From assembly GCA_947505105.1 (NCBI GenBank), contig CANNKG010000012.1, positions 1-55,347 on the forward strand: DNA of 55,347 bases, given 5' to 3'. The stretch's first letter is position 1. Each line of letters starts with the position of its first letter. The notes beneath the pieces are model-generated. The model was not told where the DNA came from, searched no databases, and saw nothing but the letters and a program-made list of their open reading frames with translations. Source of the DNA: Methylococcaceae bacterium (lineage in GTDB: Bacteria > Pseudomonadota > Gammaproteobacteria > Methylococcales > Methylomonadaceae). Shown here piece after piece: positions 1 to 8,025 of this stretch. The position numbers and the translations under genes are program-made.

Positions 1-148
1 ACTCAGTCAATTTAATTATGGCGGGTGTAGTTCAAAAAAAACCGTTCGTGGTGAGCTTGTCGAACCATGAACCGCAAATCCTTCGACAAGCTCAGGACGA
101 ACGGGGTATTTATAAGTACTCGACAAAACAAAATTGACTGAGTACTAG
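1..148 (-). repeat. MITE-like inverted-repeat element with REP-like hairpin, left copy
   Basis: The ends are inverted repeats (ACTCAGTCAATTT at the left, AAATTGACTGAGT at the right). The centre folds into a long hairpin whose arms are CGTTCGT..TGAGCTTGTCGAA and its complement, a REP-like palindrome. The reverse complement recurs at 31366-31517 with only about two base differences over the aligned part. No coding capacity is seen, so it is a non-autonomous element. The window starts inside the left terminal repeat, so a few end bases are missing. Confidence 0.85.
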
Positions 149-295
149 GTATCCTTTTGTGTAAAATTGCTAAAAGAGATACATAGACTACTCGGCTAAA
201 CTGTAAAGGTCTAACTTATCAAGGAGATGCTAAGTTTCAAAATGCTATTGCGTTACTTAAATAAAAAAGCATTAATTATCTTTGCAATCAGCCGA

Positions 296-2668
296 TTACC
301 GTGTTGAACCGAGTTGTTCGATCAGTTGTTTGATTTGTCGATCCTCAGGTGATGCCTCCGCAGCTTTTTTGGCATAAAGCAAGGCCGTTTTAGAGTCTCC
401 CATCTCAATTTGCATTGAAATCAACGCATTCAACAATTCCCGATTATACGGTGAGCGCACGTCGGCTTCTTTCAGCACCGTAACCGCCTGTTTCGCTTGG
501 CCGCCGGAATGCAGAGCAATCGCATACACATAGGCGTAACGGGCATTTTCGGGCGCGAGTTTCGAAGCTTCAGCCAATTCCGATAAGGCGGTAATTTGAT
601 CGCCTTGGCGAATCAGCACCAAGCCCAAGGCATGATGTAAATCCGCCGCCTTCGGTAATAACGACAAGCCCTGCCGCAAATAGCGTTCGCCTTCACGGTC
701 TTGCCCCAATTGTCGGTAAACATCAGCCAGATTGACGTAAGCGCCGACAAATTTTGGATCGAGCGTTAAGGCGCGTTGATAAGCCGCAATCGCCGCTTGT
801 GGTTGGCCCTGGCGTAAGGCCAGATTGCCTTGATTGACGTTTTCAGAAGGCCAATCGGCATTCAGCGCCAGATAATCGCGGTATTCCTGCAGTGCCTGAT
901 TACGAAGCTTGAGCCGATCGGCGGATAGTTGGTTGTTCGGAACATCGGCCAGAATTCGCGCCGCTTCGATGCGCACGCCGCGAATCGGATCGCTCATCAA
1001 AGGCGCAGCCGCAAGAACCCGATTGATCGGATCGACGCCTTCCAGTAAATCCAGGGTCGAGATACGCACCGAAGGATCTGGGTCGTGTAGCCATTGTTTT
1101 GCGGTCAGCAACAACTCAGGATTTAGCATGGGTTCGGTCAGCTTAATGGCGGTCGCACGCACAATGGCCGGTTTGCTTGAATCTTGCGCCAACTCGATTA
1201 AGGCCGGTAGCGCTTTAAGGCCTTGAGTAACGCCGCTATTTAGCACTGTGCCATAATGCGCTCGCTCGCGCCAGGCCTTACCGTACCACTTATCCATCGC
1301 GGTCATAGCCCATTTCGGCTTGCGATCTTTGTGGCATAAGGTACAGGCGTCGGGAGCATTAAACGATTGCGCGAGATCCGGGCGTGGCAGACGGAAACTA
1401 TGGTCGTGCCGACCATCAATAACCATGTAATTCTGTTCCGGGGCATGACAGTCGATGCACTGGGCGCCCTTCGAATTTTGCGCATGGAAATGATGTTTCT
1501 CGGTATCAAAAATCTCGGCTTTATGACAGCGAGTGCATAAGGCATTGCCTTCGGCACGCAGTTTAATCGAATGTGGCTCGTGGCAATCCATACAAGTCAC
1601 GCCTTGCTGAAACATTTTACTTTGACGAAATGAACCCCAGGTGTAGTCCTCATCGCGCTGTTGTCCATCAGCATGATAGGTCGGCTGGGTCAGTAAGGAC
1701 GGCCGATGACTATCTTCGAGGGGTAACGCGGGCGAGACACCTTCAACCAAGGTCGAACGACGCGCATGACACGCCCAACAAGGATTCATCGTCGTTGCAT
1801 CTGAGGTTTCGATACGCTGTGCAATGGGTGAGCTGCTATCGGCATATTTCCAGCCATCTTGCCAATGACTGTGCAGTTTGACCGTCAAGCCCTTATCGGC
1901 ATTGCCATCAGACTTCTGGGCGGTTTTCGCCCACTCGACATGCTTTGCGGCCGGCCCGTGACACGCTTCGCAGGCGACATTCAGTTCATCGAACGTCGTT
2001 TGGTAACTGTCGTTTGCCGCAGTATAACCTTTCTTAAGATTGGTCGAATGGCACTCGGCGCATTGCATGTTCCAGTTTTGATACCGGCCAGTCCAATGCA
2101 ATTGATCGCTATGATCGACATTTTCATTTGGATATAGATGAAACCAACGCTGTCCGCCTTCCGTTTTGGGCCTGCTATCCCAAGCGATGCTAAGTGCTTG
2201 ATAACGACCGCCCGGAAATTCGATCAAATATTGTTGCAGAGGGGTCACGCCAAAGGTATAGGCGATAGGGTAATCGGTCAATTGGCCATCAGGGCCGTCG
2301 GTGCGCATCATGAACTTGCCGTCGCGCTTGAAGAAGGTCGAAGCCACTCTATGATAATTGAAGGTCGAATTGTTAAAGTCGCCCAATACCGTTTGCTCAT
2401 TGGCAATTTGCATCGCCAGCGCGTGGTGCGAACTTTGCCAAGCTTCGAATTCCGAAGCATGACATTGTTTACACGCGTTGGCACCAACATTGTGATTGGC
2501 TGCCACGGGCGATGGTGGTGCGATTTTGGGGATACTCACCACAGACGGCGCATTGGTAACTGGTACAAATTTATTAAAATAAAAAATGCCGACACCAGCC
2601 ACCGCTAAAATCAAAAGCGTTAGTAAGATCAAGCGCAGTTTAGGAGAGCTGAATTTTAAATAAGTCAT
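296..2668 (-). CDS. Membrane-anchored octahaem cytochrome c with TPR domain
   Basis: The 790-aa protein begins with a basic stretch and one hydrophobic segment (about residues 10-32, an uncleaved anchor or signal). The N-terminal half holds eight CxxCH haem sites (CKQCH, CAECH, CEACH, CWACH, CMDCH, CTRCH, CIDCH, CTLCH), which indicates a periplasmic multihaem electron carrier. The C-terminal half has HEAT-like helices followed by tetratricopeptide repeats (for example around APAAIAAYQRALTLDP-type units). I chose the start at 2668, directly before the anchor. An in-frame ATG 54 bases upstream would add a hydrophilic tail ahead of the anchor and is less likely. Redox partner and substrate are unknown. 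No other cytochrome maturation or electron-transfer gene is adjacent. Confidence 0.88.
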   Translation of the reverse strand: MTYLKFSSPKLRLILLTLLILAVAGVGIFYFNKFVPVTNAPSVVSIPKIAPPSPVAANHNVGANACKQCHASEFEAWQSSHHALAMQIANEQTVLGDFNNSTFNYHRVASTFFKRDGKFMMRTDGPDGQLTDYPIAYTFGVTPLQQYLIEFPGGRYQALSIAWDSRPKTEGGQRWFHLYPNENVDHSDQLHWTGRYQNWNMQCAECHSTNLKKGYTAANDSYQTTFDELNVACEACHGPAAKHVEWAKTAQKSDGNADKGLTVKLHSHWQDGWKYADSSSPIAQRIETSDATTMNPCWACHARRSTLVEGVSPALPLEDSHRPSLLTQPTYHADGQQRDEDYTWGSFRQSKMFQQGVTCMDCHEPHSIKLRAEGNALCTRCHKAEIFDTEKHHFHAQNSKGAQCIDCHAPEQNYMVIDGRHDHSFRLPRPDLAQSFNAPDACTLCHKDRKPKWAMTAMDKWYGKAWRERAHYGTVLNSGVTQGLKALPALIELAQDSSKPAIVRATAIKLTEPMLNPELLLTAKQWLHDPDPSVRISTLDLLEGVDPINRVLAAAPLMSDPIRGVRIEAARILADVPNNQLSADRLKLRNQALQEYRDYLALNADWPSENVNQGNLALRQGQPQAAIAAYQRALTLDPKFVGAYVNLADVYRQLGQDREGERYLRQGLSLLPKAADLHHALGLVLIRQGDQITALSELAEASKLAPENARYAYVYAIALHSGGQAKQAVTVLKEADVRSPYNRELLNALISMQIEMGDSKTALLYAKKAAEASPEDRQIKQLIEQLGSTR

Positions 2669-3144
2669 GGTGGCGTAGGCTGAGAAATCTAATTTCTGAC
2701 ATTTCCTGGTTACCAAGCTCATGCTTGGGAATTTGATAAGGAAGGTTTGTAAGGGCCGCTGTGCAGATCAATATACCTTATACACATTAGCAAACTAAAA
2801 TATACACAGCATACCCCAGGCCGTTAGTTCTTACAGTTAAATTTTCAATTCATGTTATGCATTTGATAGTTATATCCAATATATAATTGGCATTCCATAC
2901 CCAAATTATCCAGAATCTTTGAACATATGCTGTAGTATCGTTTCTCAAGAAGATTTAACAACTCAAGATAGGAGACATTGCAAATCAACGCAATCCCCCT
3001 GAATATTCTGAATCAACCAACGATCAATGCCCATAACGATGTTGAAGTTCCAAAACTAGTAAAAGTGAAATTATTGCAATATAAAAGAAAATCGCTATAG
3101 ACGTAAAAAATCCATTTTTTGGATCAACCATGACAGAGGAAAAT
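2669..3144. other. Divergent intergenic region, no gene seen
   Basis: This A+T-rich stretch separates the divergent cytochrome and sulfatase genes and must hold both promoters. I cannot single out convincing -35/-10 pairs. A hydrophobic minus-strand reading frame crosses it from inside the sulfatase gene, but it has no good start and is probably fortuitous. Confidence 0.5.
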
Positions 3145-4737
3145 ATGATATCAAGAAACCTACTACAACAATCCTCGGCGGTAGCGCTTATTGCGTTAAG
3201 TGCCTGCGCAGTGGCTCTCCCTGCGCAAGCGGAGGATAAAAAACCCAACGAGGATAAAAAACCCAACATCGTCATTATTTGGGGCGACGACATTGGACAA
3301 TCCAATGTCAGTGCGTATTCAAAAGGGATGATGGGTTACAAAACGCCAAACATTGACCGTGTCGCCAATGAAGGGGTTACTTTTACGGATTACTATGCCG
3401 AGCAAAGTTGTACGGCGGGGCGCTCCGCTTTTATTACAGGTCAGAGCGTATTTCGCACGGGACTTAGTAAGGTTGGCTTACCCGGTGCCGAGCTGGGACT
3501 TAAAAAAGAAGATGTCACCATTGCCGAATTGCTGAAAGGTCAAGGTTATGCAACCGGACAATTTGGTAAAAACCACTTAGGCGACAAGGACGAATTCTTG
3601 CCGACCATGCACGGTTTTGATGAGTTCTACGGTAATTTATATCATTTAAATGCCGAAGAAGAACCCGAATTACCCGATTATCCAAAAGATCCTGAGTTCC
3701 GTAAGAAATTTGGTCCGCGTGGGGTACTGCATACTTGGGCTAACCCGGATGGCACCCAAAAAATCGAAGACACTGGCCCGCTCACCAAAAAGCGCATGGA
3801 AATTATCGATGACGATACGGCTACTCGTGCCGCTGAGTTTATAGAAAAACAAGTCAAGGCCAACAAGCCACTGTTCGTTTGGGTGAATTTCACGCACATG
3901 CACTTTCGTACCCATACTAAACCTGAAAGCGTAGGTCAGTCGGGACGTTGGCAAAGTTATTATCACGACGCGATGATCGATCATGATAAAAATGTCGGTA
4001 CGGTACTCGATAAAATCGATCAACTGGGTATTGCCGACAACACCATCGTTATGTATAGCACCGACAACGGCCCGCACATGAATTCCTGGCCTGATGCGGG
4101 GATGACGCCCTTCCGTGGCGAAAAGAATAGCAACTGGGAAGGTGCATACCGCGTTCCGGCAATGGTACGCTGGCCGGGTCATATCAAACCTAACACAGTA
4201 TCCAATGACATCATTTCACATCTGGATTGGGCACCTACTTTGTTAGCGGCTGCGGGTGTGCCTGATGTTAAGGAAAAACTGCTCAAAGGCTATAAAGTGG
4301 GTAACAAATCTTACAAAGTGCATCTGGATGGTTACAATCAGCTTCCTTATTTGACCGGGCAGGAGCCTAAAAGCCCGCGTGAAGAGTTCTTTTATTTCTC
4401 CGATGACGGCGATCTACAGGCTCTTCGTTACGACAACTGGAAAGTAGTGTTTGCTCAACAGCGTGCGCCGGGTACTCTGCTCGTATGGGGAGAACCGTTG
4501 GTGCAAACCCGTATTCCTTGGCTCTACAATCTGCGTACTGACCCTTACGAGAGAGCAAGCATCACGTCCAACACCTATTGGGATTGGTATATGGATCATA
4601 TCTTCTTGCTAACGCCGGCGCAGCACTATGTCGGTAAGTTCCTGGCAACTTTCAAAGAATACCCACCGCGTCAAAAGGCGGCAAGCTTCAGCATCGATCA
4701 AGTGCTGGAACAATTGCAAACGCCGCCAACCAAGTAA
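3145..4737 (+). CDS. Secreted type-I sulfatase (arylsulfatase-like), CTAGR active-site variant
   Basis: The 530-aa enzyme should hydrolyse sulfate esters in the periplasm. The start at 3145 has a good ribosome site (AGAGGA, 5 bases upstream). The signal peptide ends near AQA-ED (residue 29); an LSAC at 18-21 could alternatively be a lipobox. Alkaline-phosphatase-superfamily landmarks are the metal aspartates in WGDDIG (48-49), the formylglycine Cys 89 in CTAGR, GKNHLGD, TDNGPH and an RGEK..EG..R block typical of sulfatases. The active-site motif has Ala and Gly where the canonical CxPSR has Pro and Ser. A factor-independent terminator follows. Confidence 0.9.
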   Translation: MISRNLLQQSSAVALIALSACAVALPAQAEDKKPNEDKKPNIVIIWGDDIGQSNVSAYSKGMMGYKTPNIDRVANEGVTFTDYYAEQSCTAGRSAFITGQSVFRTGLSKVGLPGAELGLKKEDVTIAELLKGQGYATGQFGKNHLGDKDEFLPTMHGFDEFYGNLYHLNAEEEPELPDYPKDPEFRKKFGPRGVLHTWANPDGTQKIEDTGPLTKKRMEIIDDDTATRAAEFIEKQVKANKPLFVWVNFTHMHFRTHTKPESVGQSGRWQSYYHDAMIDHDKNVGTVLDKIDQLGIADNTIVMYSTDNGPHMNSWPDAGMTPFRGEKNSNWEGAYRVPAMVRWPGHIKPNTVSNDIISHLDWAPTLLAAAGVPDVKEKLLKGYKVGNKSYKVHLDGYNQLPYLTGQEPKSPREEFFYFSDDGDLQALRYDNWKVVFAQQRAPGTLLVWGEPLVQTRIPWLYNLRTDPYERASITSNTYWDWYMDHIFLLTPAQHYVGKFLATFKEYPPRQKAASFSIDQVLEQLQTPPTK

Positions 4738-4757
4738 GCACTTTTTAAATCGCTAAG

Positions 4758-4787
4758 CCACACTTACCGGTCGAATGGTAAGTGTGG
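4758..4787 (+). terminator. Hairpin terminator after the first sulfatase gene
   Basis: CCACACTTACC and GGTAAGTGTGG form a perfect 11-bp stem with an 8-base loop 20 bases after the stop codon. It is followed by ATTTCTCGTTTTA, a weak T-rich tract. Confidence 0.8.
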
Positions 4788-4814
4788 ATTTCTCGTTTTA
4801 GACAACCATACCAG

Positions 4815-5001
4815 GAAATACTCAGGCGAACATTTTAATCCACACGTTACTGTCGGCGTTGCCTCTCAAGATTATTTAAAGGGAATGCTTACTACACCTT
4901 TTAATGAATTTACTTTCTCACCAGCGAGCACATCCGTCTATCAACTGGAGAGTTACGGAACGACGATGAAAAAACCCCATGCGTGAGAATTGACGCACTG
5001 A
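4815..5001 (+). pseudogene. Duplicated 3' remnant of a PAP2-2H phosphoesterase gene
   Basis: About 187 bases are nearly identical to the last part of the gene at 11419-12939, starting at its AAATACTC..GGCGAAC stretch and running to the GACGCACT at its end. The copy covers the second HxT motif of the 2H domain but no start or upstream part. It also has an internal stop (TGG to TGA at CATGCGTGAGAA). It is therefore a relic of a second copy that once lay after the first sulfatase. Confidence 0.85.
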
Positions 5002-5064
5002 GCTAACTACGCTTTTCGGGTATACAGAGAAGCTTAGCGACCCAACTTATCTTTCAAGGAGAAT

Positions 5065-5460
5065 ATGATGCCATTCACTATGAAAAAGTTTGTTTTCTGG
5101 ACCGGCGTTTATAACGCGGGTCTCGCGCTCTTCCTATTATTTCCATCGCTTTATCGAAGTGTAGGCCTGCACATTTGCGATCCTGTGTGGGGCTGGCTCA
5201 TTGCCGGTTTTTTAGCCTTTACCAGTGTGGTATTGATTTTATCGTCCCGCGATTTGCCTCGCCGCGCTACCTTTGTTTATTGGGAATCACTGTTACGCTA
5301 CCTTGCTGCACTAGTGCTTGTGCCTGCGGGTTTATTCGGTGAGGTGGGTTTGATTGCCGTACCGTTAGGTTTGGGTGATTTAGCGATTGGACTGGTGTAT
5401 ATGTTTGGTTTAGTTAAAGAATTGGGCATATCTCATCGCACCTTGCTCTGTGACGCTTAG
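5065..5460 (+). CDS. Small integral membrane protein, four predicted helices
   Basis: The 131-aa protein is hydrophobic over four segments (about residues 8-27, 42-60, 75-92 and 97-117), with basic loops. It resembles small DoxX-like or uncharacterised inner-membrane proteins, but I cannot place it in a family with confidence. The ribosome site AAGGAG lies just upstream of two tandem ATGs (5065 and 5068). The next gene starts three bases after its stop, so the two are very likely cotranscribed and perhaps functionally linked. Confidence 0.8.
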   Translation: MMPFTMKKFVFWTGVYNAGLALFLLFPSLYRSVGLHICDPVWGWLIAGFLAFTSVVLILSSRDLPRRATFVYWESLLRYLAALVLVPAGLFGEVGLIAVPLGLGDLAIGLVYMFGLVKELGISHRTLLCDA

Positions 5461-5463
5461 CCT

Positions 5464-6102
5464 ATGAAAACGGTACTCATTTTTGGTGCATCGGGACAAG
5501 TGGGACAAGCATTAGTTGAACTTGCCTTACAACACCCTGAAATCTCGCGTGTAGTCGCCCCCACCCGCCGCGCCCTGCCACAACATGCAAAGCTTGAAAA
5601 TCCAATAGTCGATTTTGAACAGCTACCCACAGATGCGCCATGGTGGAAATCGGATATAACACTTTGCGCGCTGGGAACGACACTACGGCAGGCAAAATCT
5701 AAAGCCGGTTTCTATCGCGTCGACCATGACTATATTCTCGCCGTTGCCACATTAGCTCAACGTGCCGGGACACCCACTTTCGGACTGGTATCGTCATTGG
5801 GCGCTGCGACTTCATCACGCATATTTTATCTCAGGGTCAAAGGCGAGACCGAACAAGCCCTAGCCACTTTAGGCTTTTCCTCGCTCATGATAGCAAGACC
5901 ATCATTGTTAATCGGCGGCACACGGAGCTCTGCAAGACCCCTGGAGGCCTTCGGGCTATTTTTGGGCAAGCATCTCGCCTCATTATTACCCCGCCGTTAT
6001 CAGGCAATAAGCACCCACCAAGTTGCACAGTCGCTACTTGCAGCGTGTCTATCCGACTCCGTTGGCCAGCATATTATCGAGTCGGAACAATTGCAGCGCT
6101 AA
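5464..6102 (+). CDS. NAD(P)-binding Rossmann-fold protein, atypical SDR (HTATIP2/NmrA-like)
   Basis: The 212-aa protein opens with the dinucleotide-binding motif GASGQVGQ (residues 8-15). An LVSSLGA segment (about 108-114) and YLRVKGETE (about 122-130) occupy the positions of the Ser and Tyr/Lys of atypical short-chain dehydrogenases. The length and the 'oxidoreductase HTATIP2-like' layout fit nucleoside-diphosphate-sugar epimerase-like proteins. The substrate is unknown. It lies three bases after the membrane-protein gene, suggesting translational coupling. Confidence 0.8.
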   Translation: MKTVLIFGASGQVGQALVELALQHPEISRVVAPTRRALPQHAKLENPIVDFEQLPTDAPWWKSDITLCALGTTLRQAKSKAGFYRVDHDYILAVATLAQRAGTPTFGLVSSLGAATSSRIFYLRVKGETEQALATLGFSSLMIARPSLLIGGTRSSARPLEAFGLFLGKHLASLLPRRYQAISTHQVAQSLLAACLSDSVGQHIIESEQLQR

Positions 6103-6161
6103 TTTTTAACGACGAACCATCATAAACCTCAATAAAATTTAATTCGCCCATAGAGAATACT

Positions 6162-7175
6162 ATGAATCAACTATTTCCCCCTTTATCACGTTACCGCATT
6201 ATTTTAGGATTACTATTGTTATGCTTTGCCAGTCTTAGTTATGCTCGGTCCGGTGATCCACTGCCCTCTTGGAATAATACCGCTCACAAAGCCGCGATTA
6301 TCGAGTTTGTCAAAAGCGTCACTAAAAAAGGCGGAGCCGATTTTGTCCCAGTCGCTGAACGTATCGCTACCTTTGATAATGACGGCACTCTCTGGAGCGA
6401 GCAACCGATTGCGCAACTAATATTTGCATTCGATCGCGTGAAAGCTGAAGCACCTAAGCATCCCGAATGGAAAGACACTGAACCGTTTAAATCCGTGTTG
6501 AATGATGATATGAAAGGCGTTATGGCAACGGGTGAACAGGGTTTGATGACCTTAATCATGGCATCGCATACCGGCATGAGTGTCGAAGAATTTAGTCAAA
6601 TTGCCGAAAACTGGCTAACGACGGCTAAGCACCCAAAAAGTAACCGTCTTTACACCGAACTGGTTTACCAACCGATGCTGGAGCTGTTAAGTTATCTGCG
6701 TGCCAATGGTTTTAAAACTTACGTGGTATCAGGAGGAGGGATTGAATTCATGCGTGTGTGGATGGAAGAAGTCTATGGTATTCCGCCTGAGCAAGTCATT
6801 GGCAGCAGTATTAAAACCAAATTTGAACTGGTTGATGGCAAACCCATGTTGATGCGCTTACCAGAGTTAGATTTTAACGATGACAAGGGCGGTAAGCCGG
6901 TCGCCATCCAAAAATTCATTGGCCGCAAACCGATTGCCGCCTTCGGTAACTCCGACGGTGATCTGCAAATGTTGCAGTGGACATCAGCGAACCCACGCCC
7001 ACATTTCGCGCTTATCGTGCATCACACCGATGCCGAACGTGAAGTGGCCTATGATCGTGATTCGGCTATTGGACGTCTGGATAAAGCACTGGATGAAGCA
7101 AATCAACAAGGCTGGACCGTGGTCGATATGAAACAAGATTGGAAGCGGGTTTTTCCTTTTGAGAAAGTGAAGTAA
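6162..7175 (+). CDS. Exported HAD-superfamily phosphatase (phosphoserine-phosphatase-like)
   Basis: The 337-aa protein has a cleavable signal peptide (about residues 1-28, ending SYA-RS). All HAD motifs are visible: I, DNDGT (nucleophile Asp 72, acid/base Asp 74); II, VVSGGG; III/IV, a Lys followed by GNSDGD. A helical cap lies between motifs I and II, giving the phosphoserine-phosphatase-type (C1) layout. It is predicted to remove phosphate from a small molecule in the periplasm. It sits between the SDR gene and the carbonic anhydrase on the same strand, with short gaps. Confidence 0.87.
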   Translation: MNQLFPPLSRYRIILGLLLLCFASLSYARSGDPLPSWNNTAHKAAIIEFVKSVTKKGGADFVPVAERIATFDNDGTLWSEQPIAQLIFAFDRVKAEAPKHPEWKDTEPFKSVLNDDMKGVMATGEQGLMTLIMASHTGMSVEEFSQIAENWLTTAKHPKSNRLYTELVYQPMLELLSYLRANGFKTYVVSGGGIEFMRVWMEEVYGIPPEQVIGSSIKTKFELVDGKPMLMRLPELDFNDDKGGKPVAIQKFIGRKPIAAFGNSDGDLQMLQWTSANPRPHFALIVHHTDAEREVAYDRDSAIGRLDKALDEANQQGWTVVDMKQDWKRVFPFEKVK

Positions 7176-7238
7176 GCTAAAGCACTCAAAAGTGAGTGAT
7201 ACCGAACGGTAAACAGTTAATTTCGGAGTAATTAAAAT

Positions 7239-7955
7239 ATGACAAGCCCCCTATTTAGCCGAAGACAATGGTTACTCAGTGCTGGTTATGCAAGTCTTGG
7301 TATAGCGACAGGCAGCACCGCAGAAACAATCAATTCTGAAGTCATTGATACAGAACCTTATCCAAGCAACGCTAATGAAGCACTCGTGCGTTTGAAGAAT
7401 GGCAATCAGCGTTTTATGGATGAGCAGCCGCGTCATACCCATGAAAAATCTTCTTGGCGCAGCCTGCTGGTCGAAAGCCAAAAGCCTTTCGCGACAGTTG
7501 TCGGGTGTAGTGATTCGCGTGTGCCACCTGAACTTATCTTTGATGTAGGTTTCGGCGATTTATTCACTATTAGGCTGGCAGGCAACATTATTGCAGAAGA
7601 TGTCATCGGTTCTTTGCAGTATGCTGTTGCCCATCTCCATACCCAATTAATCGTGGTGATGGGGCATGAGGGTTGCGGTGCGGTTGCCGCGACCATAGAA
7701 GAAATGCTGCATAAGACCAAAGAACCCAAACATATTGAATCGCTCATTAAATCAATCAAGCCTGGACTAAAGAAACTCGATTTAAAACTGGAACATGACA
7801 CGCTAATGCATGCAGCCGTAGAAGCAAACGTGCGTTGGTCGATACGAGAATTACTAGCCCTTCCAGAAGCAAAACTGGCAGTACAGGAAAAGCGCATCAC
7901 CCTGATTGGAGCAGTCTATGAGCTGAATACGGGGCGAGTACGTTTTCTTGATTAG
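7239..7955 (+). CDS. Tat-exported beta-class carbonic anhydrase
   Basis: The 238-aa protein interconverts CO2 and bicarbonate. The zinc site is clear: Cys 90, Asp 92 and Arg 94 in CSDSR, then His 143 and Cys 146 in HEGCG. The N-terminus has a twin-arginine signal (SRRQWLLSAG, residues 7-16), so the folded, zinc-loaded enzyme should reach the periplasm. A GGAG ribosome site precedes the ATG. Export is less usual for the beta class than for alpha enzymes. The neighbouring genes also encode exported hydrolases. Confidence 0.92.
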   Translation: MTSPLFSRRQWLLSAGYASLGIATGSTAETINSEVIDTEPYPSNANEALVRLKNGNQRFMDEQPRHTHEKSSWRSLLVESQKPFATVVGCSDSRVPPELIFDVGFGDLFTIRLAGNIIAEDVIGSLQYAVAHLHTQLIVVMGHEGCGAVAATIEEMLHKTKEPKHIESLIKSIKPGLKKLDLKLEHDTLMHAAVEANVRWSIRELLALPEAKLAVQEKRITLIGAVYELNTGRVRFLD

Positions 7956-8025
7956 TTTAAGGTAAGCGTAGCCTACACGACTCTTGTCAAATAAAGTAGC
8001 CAAACACTCAACAACAAGGAAAACC

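Noticed and set aside
150-295. Short plus-strand frame after the left MITE
   Set aside because: Its apparent ribosome site abuts the ATG and it runs only about 20 codons.
7984-8025. TTG start that would lengthen the second sulfatase by 14 residues
   Set aside because: The ATG at 8026 has a proper ribosome site and begins the signal peptide.
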